A stretch of DNA of 64,000 nucleotides from DAOUET01 sp034430155 (GCA_034430155.1 DAOUET010000069.1:1-64000); one strand, 5' to 3'. Counted from the first letter of the stretch, positions 18,560 to 27,327 are shown. Made by a program: numbers and translations. The notes: generated from the sequence alone by a model not told the origin.

Positions 18560-18594
18560 CCCACAATCAAATCCCTGACTAGGAGACGCACTTA

Positions 18595-18690
18595 ATGTCA
18601 GACCTTTTCTTCAACAGCTATATTCGGACTCGCAATGCCGCTGGCGTCAGCGGTTTGGCATTGCCTTGTCGGAGTGCGCCTAGTGATTGA
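18595..18690 (+). CDS. 31-codon leader peptide ORF of the exporter operon
   Basis: ATG with AGGAG nine bases upstream opens a 31-residue ORF beginning MSDLFFNSYIRTRNAAG and ending in CRSAPSD. No signal or membrane segment and no run of one amino acid, so classical amino-acid attenuation is unlikely. It lies between a promoter and two intrinsic terminators in front of an exporter, the position of leader peptides that sense ribosome-targeting compounds by stalling. A short GCAATGCCGCTG/CAGCGG-x-TTGGCATTGC stem-loop sits inside the ORF, so ribosome position would alter folding. Translation is inferred only from the ribosome binding site and context. Confidence 0.55.
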   Translation: MSDLFFNSYIRTRNAAGVSGLALPCRSAPSD

Positions 18691-18717
18691 TCGGTAAGTC
18701 GGCATTATGCCTTTTTT

Positions 18718-18758
18718 CGGCCACAGGTGCATTCCAGCCCTGCGGCCGTTTTGTTTTT
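18718..18758 (+). terminator. leader terminator 1
   Basis: A 10-bp stem with one A-C mismatch (CGGCCACAGG with CCCTGCGGCCG), 10-nt loop, then TTTTGTTTTT. Confidence 0.65.
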
Positions 18759-18781
18759 AAACTCTCAGAACCCATCTTCAG

Positions 18782-18813
18782 GCCACAGGGGTGCCCTGTG
18801 GCTTATTTTTTTT
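18782..18813 (+). terminator. leader terminator 2
   Basis: A perfect 9-bp stem (GCCACAGGG, loop GTG, CCCTGTGGC), then TTATTTTTTTT. It ends 17 bp before the start codon of the ABC ATPase. Confidence 0.8.
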
Positions 18814-18830
18814 GGATATGGAGGTGTGCG

Positions 18831-19664
18831 ATGTCTGATGCAATCATCATAAAAGATGCCTATAAAAAATTTGGAAAACCCGCCGGCCCGTTTTGGAAAC
18901 AATTGAGGCGTACAAAAAACGGCACGAACGGGAACAAACCCGCTGTTGTAGCAGTTGACCGGGTCTCGTTTTCGGTACGCCAAGGTGAGATCTTCGGGGT
19001 ATTAGGCCCCAATGGTTCCGGCAAATCCACTCTGATACGCTTGATTGCCACCCTTTTGTTGCCGGATGGCGGTGCCATCCGGGTGATGGGCTACGACGTG
19101 GTACGGCAGCCAATGCAAGTTCAACGATTGATCAACCGCGTCTCGGTGGAGGCCAGCTTCTTCAAGAAGCTCTCACCCATGGAAAACCTGATCTATGGGG
19201 CCCGTCTGTACGGTATGGAAGGGCGCGAGACCAAGCGCCGGGTGCAGGAAATCTTGACCCGCCTGGGCCTGGAGAAACGTTCTATCTACCAACCTATGGA
19301 AGAGATGTCCCGGGGTATGCAGCAGAAAGTTGCCATCGCCAGAGCATTGCTCTCCCGGCCGCGTATCTTGTTGCTGGATGAACCGACCACCGGTTTGGAC
19401 CCCCGCTCCAAACGGGAAGTGCAGGCAGTGGTGCGTGAAATGAACCACGACTTCGGAACCACTATCCTGCTCACCACCCACGATATGGTGGAAGCCGATA
19501 TCTTATGTAATCGGATTGCAATCATCGATGGCGGAAGGATCGTGGCGCTCGACACGCCGCAGGCCTTGAAGAAGATGATCCCACAAAACGGACACGAGCC
19601 TACTCTCGAAGAGGTGTTCTTGGAGCTGACTGGAAAGGAATTGGTCAAGGATGAAACCACCTGA
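18831..19664 (+). CDS. ABC exporter ATP-binding protein (DrrA-like)
   Basis: 277 residues from ATG 18831, which follows GGAGG; reading further upstream would run through the attenuator and is not credible. Walker A GPNGSGKST at residues 59-67, signature MSRGMQQK, Walker B ILLLDEPTTGLD, and the switch His in LLTTHDM. The C-terminal EPTLEEVFLELTGKEL is typical of DrrA/CcmA-type drug and polymer exporters. A 15-residue basic insert (QLRRTKNGTNG region) precedes the Walker A strand. It energises the permease encoded 172 bp downstream. Expression is probably gated by the leader ORF and twin terminators. Confidence 0.88.
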   Translation: MSDAIIIKDAYKKFGKPAGPFWKQLRRTKNGTNGNKPAVVAVDRVSFSVRQGEIFGVLGPNGSGKSTLIRLIATLLLPDGGAIRVMGYDVVRQPMQVQRLINRVSVEASFFKKLSPMENLIYGARLYGMEGRETKRRVQEILTRLGLEKRSIYQPMEEMSRGMQQKVAIARALLSRPRILLLDEPTTGLDPRSKREVQAVVREMNHDFGTTILLTTHDMVEADILCNRIAIIDGGRIVALDTPQALKKMIPQNGHEPTLEEVFLELTGKELVKDETT

Positions 19665-19694
19665 ATAGAGGCTCTCTAAGGTCGGCCTGATGGA

Positions 19695-19836
19695 TTGTGC
19701 ATCCACATTTGGCGTACTCTTCGCTCCGACCGCAAAACCGGCTTTGCCTGGGAAGGGCAGTTAATGCAATCCTTGAGCAGAGATTGGAAACCTGGGAACC
19801 CGATTCTTATTGGTGTCTTCAGAAAGGATTTGAAAA
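19695..19836 (+). pseudogene. possible remnant of a first exporter permease
   Basis: The 172-bp gap between ATPase and permease keeps a readable frame from about 19695: IWRTLRSDRKTGFAWEG, resembling the cytoplasmic N-terminus (WRTL, then an aromatic-rich GxxxE segment) of ABC-2 permeases, but the expected first membrane helix never follows. Exporters of this type often carry two permease genes. The remnant call is an inference from this short match; the frame ends at the permease ribosome binding site. Confidence 0.3.
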
Positions 19837-20670
19837 ATGAGCATGACAACACTTGTACATGAGTTTAGAGCAACATACGCCTTCATGGAGCGCAACGCCA
19901 ACTTGGTCAAGCGCTACTGGTCCTGGGAGTTGGTCTGGCTGGTGTACTCCATCGCCAACAGCCTCTCGGTCAGTTACATTGGACTGGGGATGGAACAGAT
20001 CGGCGGCGGTCAGAATATTGATGGCCGTTACCTGGTGCTATACCTGGTGATCGGCACCTTGGTGTGGCGCTACCTCTCATCGATCTTCTATTGGATCACC
20101 GATGTCATCAGCATCGAGCGCTGGGAAGGTACCATCGAATACACCCTGATGGCTCCCATCCACCGGATTACGCACATGGCCGGGCAAACCTTCTTCGCTG
20201 TGTTATACAGCCTGTTATTTACCGGAGTGATCATGGTAGTAACTGTTGTAATGTTTGATATCGATATGAGTCAAGCTAATCTGCTTGGCGGCGCGCTAAT
20301 GCTGATTACCGGAAGTCTATCCTTCGTCGGAGTGGGCATCATGGGCTCGATATTGCCTCTGCTTTTCCCCGAACGAGGGGCTGAGATGACACATGTCATT
20401 ATCGCCCTGTTGCTGCTGGTTTCTGGTGTGTACTACCCAGTAAATGTCTTGCCGGTGACCCTGCAAAAATTAGCAGTGTTCAGTCCGGCCACCTATGTGC
20501 TGGATGGTACCCGCCGGGCATTCTTGGAAGGTCTTGCCTCAAACCAGCTCTGGCCTTACATCTGGCCAACCCTGCTTATGGGATTCATCGCCATCCCGGT
20601 TGGACTGTGGGTTTTCGAATTGGCTGAACGTTATGCTAAACGCGCCGGAAAATTGCATCGTAACGGTTAG
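19837..20670 (+). CDS. ABC-2 type exporter permease (DrrB-like)
   Basis: 277 residues with six hydrophobic segments. Begins with a cytoplasmic helix (LVHEFRATYAFMERNANLVK), then WELVWLVYSIANSLSVSYIG. Later motifs include SIERWEGTIEYTLMAPIHR and the ABC-2 signature FSPATYVLDGTRRAFLEG. It ends in a basic tail, AERYAKRAGKLHRNG. It forms the membrane channel for the ATPase just upstream; substrate unknown, family members export antibiotics, lipids or polysaccharides. The start follows AAAGGATT. A near copy of its last 20 residues ends the small gene downstream. Confidence 0.85.
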   Translation: MSMTTLVHEFRATYAFMERNANLVKRYWSWELVWLVYSIANSLSVSYIGLGMEQIGGGQNIDGRYLVLYLVIGTLVWRYLSSIFYWITDVISIERWEGTIEYTLMAPIHRITHMAGQTFFAVLYSLLFTGVIMVVTVVMFDIDMSQANLLGGALMLITGSLSFVGVGIMGSILPLLFPERGAEMTHVIIALLLLVSGVYYPVNVLPVTLQKLAVFSPATYVLDGTRRAFLEGLASNQLWPYIWPTLLMGFIAIPVGLWVFELAERYAKRAGKLHRNG

Positions 20671-20715
20671 AAATCTATACGCGCGGTTTCCCGGAGAGAA
20701 AGAAAGGAACCCATC

Positions 20716-21012
20716 ATGATTACCATCGATATGATTGATGACTGGATATCCGCATCCAAGAAACCCATTATTCGGACGCAAATCATCACTCAATCAGCGG
20801 GAACAACTTCCTACGATCCCGTTTACGTCTTAATGCAAAACCAGTACAGCAAGCTGCGAGAGGCCGCCCACACGACGCGCTTGCTAAGATTCTTGAAATC
20901 GAGTGATGTAGCTATTGACCTGAGTCGCTTTATCGAACCCAAGAGAACGGCTGTATTAACCCTGGCCGAGCGTTATGCCAGACGCGCAATTTCTCAACTT
21001 GGCAATGGCTAA
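20716..21012 (+). CDS. 98-residue protein of unknown function with a permease-like tail
   Basis: Soluble, helical-looking, no recognised domain (starts MITIDMIDDWISASKKP). The last 20 residues, LTLAERYARRAISQLGNG, align with the permease tail FELAERYAKRAGKLHRNG, and the DNA under this part is also alike, which points to partial duplication or to the end of a lost second permease fused to other sequence. A ribosome binding site (AGAAAGGA) precedes ATG 20716. It could be a small accessory protein or a remnant; I cannot decide from sequence. Confidence 0.45.
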   Translation: MITIDMIDDWISASKKPIIRTQIITQSAGTTSYDPVYVLMQNQYSKLREAAHTTRLLRFLKSSDVAIDLSRFIEPKRTAVLTLAERYARRAISQLGNG

Positions 21013-21101
21013 TCAACACACCCGATCCTTCTGTGGCAAGTCGGTGCTAGACCAGAACTCGCAAATATATACTTTCGACTTGAACTTGGGGAGCATCCTA
21101 A

Positions 21102-22415
21102 ATGACATCTGAAGGGATATCGCCTGTGGAAGCCCAGGCAGAAAGCGACTTGGCTCAGGCCCACACTCAAAACCTGACCGTAAAAGCACCCTTGCTGAAT
21201 AAATGGCTCATGCTGTTCATGGTGGCAATGGTTCTGGCGAATGTGGGTGGAAACATGTATGGCCCGCTGCTGCCGCTCTACCTGAAAGAATTAGATGCCA
21301 GTGTGATACAGATTGGCTTTTTCTTCACACTTTCTCAGATAGTGCCATTGGCCTTGCAGATCTTAGGTGGCTGGCTTTCCGATTCATTGGGACGATTACG
21401 CAGCATTGCGATGGGAAGCTTGGCAGGCGTGCTTTCATATGTGGGTCTGATCTTAGCACCCACCTGGCAATGGGTGCTGCTGGGTGAGGGCTTCTCGGCC
21501 GTCACGCGTTCGCTGATTGGACCCAGCTTCGGAGCTTTTATCGCCGAGCAATCCGCCGAGCAAAACCGCGCCAGGGTTTTTGGCATCACCGAAACCATTT
21601 TCATGGTTGTAGGGGTGGTTGGTCCACCTCTCGGTGGTTGGCTGGCCGATACCTATGGCTTTAAGTTCATGCTGGTTTGCGCTGGCCTGCTTTATACCCT
21701 GGCTACGATCATTCGGGTTGTGATGGCCCGGCTGGCCGCCCGCGGCGAAGAAGCCAATCCCGAAAAGCTGACCCTCCTTGGCCTGCGCGCCAACCTTGGC
21801 ATGATGATGGGATTGGTCATGGCAGGGGGTCTGGTAACCTGGATCTTACTCACAGATGGCGTGCGCGATGTGGCCTTCTCGCTGTCCTTCAATCTCTTAC
21901 CGCTTTACCTTGGAGACATCGGCGGTCTGACGATCCAGCAGATTGGCTGGCTTGAATCGTTTTTCGGCATCTTCATGATGCTCATCACTATCCCGGCTGG
22001 CTGGTTGGCTGACAGGAAAGGTGAGCGGCTGGCAATTGTTTTGGGATTCTTGCTCCAGTTCACCGCCTTGTTGACTTTCTTGCGGGTTGCCGGTTTTTGG
22101 GGCTATGCAATTGCCTGGGCGCTGCTCGGTTTGGGTGTGGGTATGATGTCGCCAGCTTACCAATCGCTGATAAGCAAGGCAGTACCCGAAAAAGTGCGCG
22201 GCACTGCCTTTGGGTTATTCAACACCAGCCTGGGAGTGGTCTCCCTCCCCGCTCCTGCCATTGGCGCTCAACTCTGGGAACGAATCAATCCTAAATTTCC
22301 TTTTTCCGTGACTGCCTGGCTTGGCTTGTTGGCTATCATCCCTGTCTGGTTAAAATTCAAGCTGCCGGAGGGTAGTGCCGAGCCTGAAATGGTCGAAGAA
22401 CCTGTAATTTTATAA
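21102..22415 (+). CDS. MFS efflux transporter
   Basis: 437 residues, twelve predicted membrane helices, with a 30-residue acidic cytoplasmic N-terminus. MFS motif A-like sequences follow helices 2 and 8: GGWLSDSLGRLRS and AGWLADRKGERLA. GPPLGGWLADTYGFK is the motif-C region typical of drug/proton antiporters. GGGAG precedes the ATG. It lies 90 bp after the exporter genes and may share their transcript. Likely drug or metabolite efflux, substrate unknown. Confidence 0.82.
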   Translation: MTSEGISPVEAQAESDLAQAHTQNLTVKAPLLNKWLMLFMVAMVLANVGGNMYGPLLPLYLKELDASVIQIGFFFTLSQIVPLALQILGGWLSDSLGRLRSIAMGSLAGVLSYVGLILAPTWQWVLLGEGFSAVTRSLIGPSFGAFIAEQSAEQNRARVFGITETIFMVVGVVGPPLGGWLADTYGFKFMLVCAGLLYTLATIIRVVMARLAARGEEANPEKLTLLGLRANLGMMMGLVMAGGLVTWILLTDGVRDVAFSLSFNLLPLYLGDIGGLTIQQIGWLESFFGIFMMLITIPAGWLADRKGERLAIVLGFLLQFTALLTFLRVAGFWGYAIAWALLGLGVGMMSPAYQSLISKAVPEKVRGTAFGLFNTSLGVVSLPAPAIGAQLWERINPKFPFSVTAWLGLLAIIPVWLKFKLPEGSAEPEMVEEPVIL

Positions 22416-22454
22416 ATGTGTCAATTACAGAGTCGATTACTATCCATAGGAGTT

Positions 22455-22530
22455 AGACAGTTAGATGTCTCCCGGGTGTTTGGGCGGACTTCGCCCATCC
22501 TTAAACCCGGAGGTATCCTTCAACTGCCCA
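22455..22530. repeat. MITE-like palindromic element, copy D
   Basis: Long imperfect hairpin: outer arms CAGTTA (22458) and CAACTG (22521-22526), inner CGGGTGTTTGGGCG facing CGCCC...TTAAACCCGG. The right end (CCTTCAACTGCCCAA) and the GTGTTTGGGC core match the element at 33910. It fills most of the spacer between the MFS and GNAT genes. Confidence 0.55.
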
Positions 22531-22560
22531 AGTCCTGATCAATAAAATTTTGGAGATAAT

Positions 22561-23610
22561 ATGAACACGAAAGAAATACTTATAGATAACATAAATCTTC
22601 CTTATGAACTGGTTTTATCCGGACTCTCATTCCGGGGTTTTAGTGGCGAACAGGATTATGCTCATATTTTGGAGATCATCAACGCTACGAAAACTATAGA
22701 CAAAATCGAGCGCTCAGATACTTTAGAAGACATTGCGCGTTATTACGAACATTTACATAATAGCGACCCTTATAAGGACATGCTCTTCGCCGAGATGAAT
22801 GGCCAGGTGATTGCTTACAGTCGAGTTGAATGGAACATTAACGATGATGGCGAATGGTTAGGGTTCCATCTTTGTTTCCTACACCCCGAATGGCGACGTA
22901 AGGGCATCGGGCGGGCGATGCTGCGCTATAACGAAGTTCGTCTTCGGCGTATCGCTGAGGAATTAATAGAAGCAGGTCAGATCCAGACTTCCACAACTTG
23001 TTACTTCGAAGTTTTCACTTCCGACAGCGAGGTGGGCAAAGATGCCTTGATACTCAACGAAGGGTACCAGGCTGTCCGGTTTGCCTTCTCTATGCAAAGA
23101 TCACTCCTGGAACCTATCGAAATCACCCCTATGCCGCCTGTTCTTGAAATCAGGTCATCTCTCTCTGAGCACTACCGCACGATCTGGGACGCCAGCCAGG
23201 AAGCTTTCCGCGATCACTGGGGCTTTGTACCCGCTCCTGAAGAGGAGTACCAACGTTGGTTAAAGGAACCCATTTTCAACCCCCATTTATGGAAAGTCGC
23301 CTGGGATGGTGACCAGGTAGCCGGGATGGTGTTAAACTTCGTCGATGAAAAAGAAAACGAGGAATACAGCCGCAAGCGGGGTTATACCGAAGGTATCTCC
23401 GTGCGGCGCCCATGGCGCAGGCAGGGCTTGGCGCGAGCTCTACTCACTCGCAGCTTGCAGATGTTCAAAGACATGGGCATGACAGAGGCTGCCTTGGGCG
23501 TCGATACTCAGAACCTCAATGGTGCGCTACGGCTTTATGAAAGCGTTGGTTTTCGTCCTTATAAACGCTATACGACCTATCGCAAACCTTTGCAGATCGC
23601 CGGGGAATAG
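22561..23610 (+). CDS. double-GNAT N-acetyltransferase
   Basis: 349 residues holding two GNAT domains. The first (about 20-185) has HPEWRRKGIGRAMLRYNE as its acetyl-CoA loop; the second (about 195-345) has RRPWRRQGLARALLTRS followed by ALGVDTQNLNGALRLYESVG. The tandem layout resembles mycothiol synthase MshD and related acyltransferases, but no mycothiol genes are near. GGAGATAAT precedes the ATG. Substrate unknown; location beside efflux genes suits a detoxifying role but does not prove it. Confidence 0.82.
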   Translation: MNTKEILIDNINLPYELVLSGLSFRGFSGEQDYAHILEIINATKTIDKIERSDTLEDIARYYEHLHNSDPYKDMLFAEMNGQVIAYSRVEWNINDDGEWLGFHLCFLHPEWRRKGIGRAMLRYNEVRLRRIAEELIEAGQIQTSTTCYFEVFTSDSEVGKDALILNEGYQAVRFAFSMQRSLLEPIEITPMPPVLEIRSSLSEHYRTIWDASQEAFRDHWGFVPAPEEEYQRWLKEPIFNPHLWKVAWDGDQVAGMVLNFVDEKENEEYSRKRGYTEGISVRRPWRRQGLARALLTRSLQMFKDMGMTEAALGVDTQNLNGALRLYESVGFRPYKRYTTYRKPLQIAGE

Positions 23611-23756
23611 TGTTACCGGACATAAGAAACAATGACGAAGGCTGCGAACTTTTATCCCCTGCGTTGTATACCGGGAAGATTAGAGATCAATTTCGATCTT
23701 CAGAATAGTTTACAATTTAGCGGCCTATAATACCTCATAAAAAAGAGGTTTCTTGA

Positions 23757-23789
23757 GTTTGAAGGTGGGGCTTCACCCCACCTTCAAAC
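23757..23789. repeat. 14-bp perfect inverted repeat
   Basis: GTTTGAAGGTGGGG, 5-nt loop CTTCA, exact complement. No U-tract, so a leader hairpin or repeat remnant rather than an intrinsic terminator. A TATAAT lies just upstream at 23726-23731; the rest of the 23611-23907 spacer shows nothing else. Confidence 0.6.
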
Positions 23790-23907
23790 CTATCTATCAG
23801 CTGCATGGGGAGTGAATCGTCTAATTACGATTGCCTGCATAGTGTTATTTGATAGGACCAAGGGACTCCATGATCGATCACAATCGGTGAATTCCCAAAG
23901 GAGCAAA

Positions 23908-24513
23908 GTGAAAATTCGGGCAGTTATTTTCGACTTCGGTGGTGTCATAGTACGCACCGAGAACCGCGCTTTTCGCTGTAAGCTGGCCGCTCGTCTGAGC
24001 GTGACTTCTGACGAACTTGACCGTTTGATTTTTGAATCGGAGAGCGCCCGTCAGGCAACCTTGGGAGAAATTACTACTCAAGAACATTGGGAAGCCGTTC
24101 GCAAGATACTCAATCTCTCAGCCCAAGAATTCCCTTCAGTGCCGCTCGCATTTTGGGGTGGGGATATCCTGGACGATGCTCTGGTCGATTACGTCCGTTC
24201 TTTGCGCCCCCAATACAAGACCGCCCTGCTCAGCAACGCCTGGGACGATCTCCGCCGGGAACTCAGGCAAACCTGGCAAATCGAAGACGCCTTCGACGAG
24301 ATCATCATCTCGGCGGAAGTCGGCTTTGCCAAACCAGACCCACACATTTACCAGTTGGCGCTTAATCGCCTGCGGGTGGCACCAGACGAGGCCGTTTTTA
24401 TAGATGATACCCCAGAAAACGTGGATGCGGCCGGGCAAACAGGGATGCACGCCATTCATTTCGAAAGTTCACAACAGGTACGGGCAGCATTAGGGCAGTT
24501 GTTGAATGGTTGA
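23908..24513 (+). CDS. HAD-superfamily hydrolase
   Basis: 201 residues from GTG 23908, preceded by AAAGGAG; an upstream in-frame GTG would add 32 residues without homology. HAD motif I FDFGGVIVRTE (nucleophile region), motif II LLSNAWDDLRR, motif III with FAKPDPHIYQ, motif IV FIDDTPENVDAA. The helical cap of about 65 residues places it near haloacid dehalogenase/epoxide-hydrolase-N-like phosphatases (YihX type). Likely a small-molecule phosphatase. Confidence 0.85.
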   Translation: MKIRAVIFDFGGVIVRTENRAFRCKLAARLSVTSDELDRLIFESESARQATLGEITTQEHWEAVRKILNLSAQEFPSVPLAFWGGDILDDALVDYVRSLRPQYKTALLSNAWDDLRRELRQTWQIEDAFDEIIISAEVGFAKPDPHIYQLALNRLRVAPDEAVFIDDTPENVDAAGQTGMHAIHFESSQQVRAALGQLLNG

Positions 24514-24663
24514 TGCCATACGGAGAGATGAATAGTAAGAAGGCAATAATTTCGATGCTTCGTGCGCCTTGCTCTAAATGTCTGGTGAACCGCTCGAGTT
24601 CGTCCATTTCCTTTATCCAGGGATAAAATGGTCAGTAAAACAAACCAAGAGGTCATGGCGTAA

Positions 24664-26049
24664 ATGAAATTAACCGAATTGACGCTGGCTGATGCCGCTA
24701 AATTAATCTCCCAGGGCGATGTTTCGCCAGTGGAATTGACTCAGGCCCACCTCGAACGCATCCAAAATGTGGAGCCTCGTTTAAATAGCTTCATTACCAT
24801 TACCGCCGAGGATGGACTGCGCCGCGCCAGGGAAGCTGAGCAGGCCATCGCTCACGGTGAATATCTTGGTAGGCTGCACGGCATTCCAATTGCTATCAAG
24901 GATATCTACGAGACTGCCGGGATTCGCACCACTATGGGGTCGAAATTCTTCAGCGATTACCTCCCCCAGGCAGATTGCGCCGTTATGCAGATGTTGAATG
25001 CTGCTGGAGTAGTATGTCTCGGAAAATTAAACATGCACGAAATCGCCCTGGGTGTCACCACCGACAATCCCCACTTTGGCGCCTGTCACAATCCCTGGCA
25101 GCTCGATCGATCGCCGGGAGGCTCGTCTGGTGGTTCTGGGGCTGCCTTGGCGGCTGAATTGTGCCTGGCTTCTTTGGGAACTGATACCGGCGGCTCCATC
25201 CGTATCCCCGCCTCGTTATGCGGCATAGTAGGGTTAAAGCCGACCTATGGGCGCGTCAGCCTGCGAGGCGTGATCCCGCTCAGCTGGAACCTGGATCACG
25301 CTGGTCCCATGGCCCGGCGCGTATCTGATGTCGCCATCCTTCTGCAATCTATCTGCGGCTATGACCCGCTCGACCCTTATTCAGCCGACCGCCCGGTCGA
25401 CGACTACCTCGAGGGTTTGCAAGCCGGTGTCCATGGCTGGCGTGTAGCTCTGGCAAACGACCTCTTCTTCACCAATGCTGATGGAGAGGTATTGGAAGCC
25501 ATGGGCGCCGCCGGGAGTATCTTTACCTATCTTGGCGCCCAGGTCAGCCAGGTCGATGTCCCGGGCGGGCGTGAGGCTGCCCAAGCGAACGGCTTAATGA
25601 CCACCAGTGACGCAGCCGCCTTTCACGCTGAGCGCTTACAGAGACAACCGGAAGGATTTGGCGCGGATGTTTTAGAACGCCTGCGATCGGGCGCAGCTTA
25701 TTCTTCCACTGAATATATCCTGGCGCGCCGTAGGCAGACTCTAATACGACGCCAGTTCGAACAGTTCTTCGAAGATTATGACATCTTATTGACCCCCACC
25801 ACTCCAATTGCGGCTCCATCCTTACACGGACCCGACGCCGTGCAACAGGCTGGTATCCTCACCCGCTTCACTGCGCCCTTCAACCTGACCGGTTTGCCGG
25901 CCCTATCATTACCTTGTGGTTTAACCTCCACGGGGTTGCCAATCGGGCTGCAAATCATTTCCCGTCCCTGGGCTGAAGCGCAGGTGTTGCGGGCTGCTTA
26001 CGCTTTCGAACAAGCTACCTCCTGGCACCTGCAGAAACCAAAGATCTAA
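24664..26049 (+). CDS. amidase signature enzyme (GatA-like)
   Basis: 461 residues. Amidase-signature triad Lys79 (GIPIAIKDIYETAG), Ser154 (SPGGSSGGSGAAL) and Ser178 (TDTGGSIRIPASLCG), at the same spacing as GatA of Glu-tRNA(Gln) amidotransferase. No gatB or gatC lies nearby, so either those are elsewhere or this is a stand-alone amidase acting on a small amide. The C-terminal ALSLPCGLTSTGLPIGLQII is a conserved family stretch. Only 3 bp separate it from the next MFS gene, indicating co-expression. Confidence 0.85.
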   Translation: MKLTELTLADAAKLISQGDVSPVELTQAHLERIQNVEPRLNSFITITAEDGLRRAREAEQAIAHGEYLGRLHGIPIAIKDIYETAGIRTTMGSKFFSDYLPQADCAVMQMLNAAGVVCLGKLNMHEIALGVTTDNPHFGACHNPWQLDRSPGGSSGGSGAALAAELCLASLGTDTGGSIRIPASLCGIVGLKPTYGRVSLRGVIPLSWNLDHAGPMARRVSDVAILLQSICGYDPLDPYSADRPVDDYLEGLQAGVHGWRVALANDLFFTNADGEVLEAMGAAGSIFTYLGAQVSQVDVPGGREAAQANGLMTTSDAAAFHAERLQRQPEGFGADVLERLRSGAAYSSTEYILARRRQTLIRRQFEQFFEDYDILLTPTTPIAAPSLHGPDAVQQAGILTRFTAPFNLTGLPALSLPCGLTSTGLPIGLQIISRPWAEAQVLRAAYAFEQATSWHLQKPKI

Positions 26050-26052
26050 GCT

Positions 26053-27327
26053 ATGCGGCTCTCTAACCCTGCGGGTTCACTAACAACACAAATCCGTTCA
26101 TTTAACCGCTCAGCGCGCCTCTTTTTGATCGCCACCATCATAGATGGCATCGTTTTCAGCGCCTGGAACCTGTTCTTCAATTTCTTCATTCTAGAACGCG
26201 GTTTTGGGCGCGACTTTCTAGGATTGGTCAATGCAATGCCTTCTGTAGGCGCCCTGTTGCTCGGCATTCCCATTGGCATGCTCTCTGATCGCATCAGCCG
26301 CAAGCGTGCCATGCTGGTTGGCGTGACCGTATCCATCGTGTGTATGGGGCTTGAAGTTTCAGTGGGTAGTCCAACGCTGATCTTGTTGATGGCCTTTCTA
26401 GGCGGTCTGGCAAACATGTTGTACTACCTCAGTCAGGCCCCCTTCATGATGAAAGTCTCTGATGAAGATAACCGTACCTTACTATTCAGCTTGAATTTTG
26501 GTGTGATGACTCTTTCGGGGGCAGTCGGCAACCTGTTTGCCGGACAGCTACCGGGTCTTTTTGGAAATCTCTTGTCCGTTCCTGCGCGCAGTGCCGCTGC
26601 CTATCAAGCCGTCTTGTTGGTCAGCGTGGTAATGAGCTTATTCACCCTTATACCTCTTACACTCATCAAGGAACCTCAGACCAGCCCGGAACAACATGTT
26701 GACGGGCAACCCAAATCTGCGCTGTCCCAGATCCTCCGGCGTCCTCTTACACTCAAACTGGCTCTCCCCAACATGTTGATCGGTCTGGGGGCTGCAATTC
26801 TTATCCCCTATATGAACGTCTTCTTCCTGGACCGCTTTTCACTTCCGGATAAGCAGCTGGGTCTGCTCTTCAGCCTTTCGGCTGTATTGACAGGGGTAGG
26901 GTCTGTAATAGGCCCACGCCTGGCAACCAAACTTGGGGGCAAAATCCGGGCTGTGGTGCTTACCCAAGGGGGTAGTCTGGCTTTCTTGATGTTGGTGGGC
27001 TTCTCGCCATTTCTCTGGTTGGTGTCGATAAGCTTCCTGCTGAGAGGTACTTTAATGAATATGGCAGTCCCTTTGTATCACGCTTTCGCGATGCAACAAA
27101 TCCAAGAAAGAGAGCAAGGCACCGTTAACAGCGTGATCGAATTAGCCTGGCAGGTGGGCTGGGCTGTTGGACCATATATATCGGGGCTGGTGCAGGCTTC
27201 CTACGGCTTCACACCACTCTTCTTAGCTACCGCAACGCTGTACGCAGCTTCAATTGGGTCTACTTGGGTATTCTTTCACAAGCACGAAACGATCTCCCTA
27301 TCTCAAAGCGTGGTTAAGGCGCCTTAA
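26053..27327 (+). CDS. MFS transporter
   Basis: 424 residues, twelve predicted helices. Motif A-like GMLSDRISRKRAMLVG after helix 2; a basic/proline-rich cytoplasmic loop near residue 215-235 joins the two halves. Resembles multidrug or sugar exporters of the YcaD/MFS_1 group. Starts 3 bp after the amidase, so it may carry the amidase substrate or product. The stop codon lies inside the stem of the terminator that ends the operon. Confidence 0.82.
   Translation: MRLSNPAGSLTTQIRSFNRSARLFLIATIIDGIVFSAWNLFFNFFILERGFGRDFLGLVNAMPSVGALLLGIPIGMLSDRISRKRAMLVGVTVSIVCMGLEVSVGSPTLILLMAFLGGLANMLYYLSQAPFMMKVSDEDNRTLLFSLNFGVMTLSGAVGNLFAGQLPGLFGNLLSVPARSAAAYQAVLLVSVVMSLFTLIPLTLIKEPQTSPEQHVDGQPKSALSQILRRPLTLKLALPNMLIGLGAAILIPYMNVFFLDRFSLPDKQLGLLFSLSAVLTGVGSVIGPRLATKLGGKIRAVVLTQGGSLAFLMLVGFSPFLWLVSISFLLRGTLMNMAVPLYHAFAMQQIQEREQGTVNSVIELAWQVGWAVGPYISGLVQASYGFTPLFLATATLYAASIGSTWVFFHKHETISLSQSVVKAP

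Larger units (their letters stand above)
18691..18817 (+). promoter_or_regulatory. transcription attenuator of the exporter operon
   Basis: The leader ORF is followed by three U-tracts (18712-18717, 18749-18758, 18803-18813). Four strands matter: 1 at 18719-18727 (GGCCACAGG), 2 at 18738-18747 (CCCTGCGGCC), 3 at 18781-18790 (GGCCACAGGG), 4 at 18794-18802 (CCCTGTGGC). 1:2 and 3:4 make the two terminators. 2:3 pairs equally well, with a single C-A mismatch, and would break both. That is the classic attenuator/antiterminator design. Confidence 0.65.

Noticed and set aside
18700..18717. GGCATTATGCC followed by six T as a third leader terminator
   Set aside because: Only a 4-bp stem with a 3-nt loop; too weak alone, though its strands may pair elsewhere in the leader.
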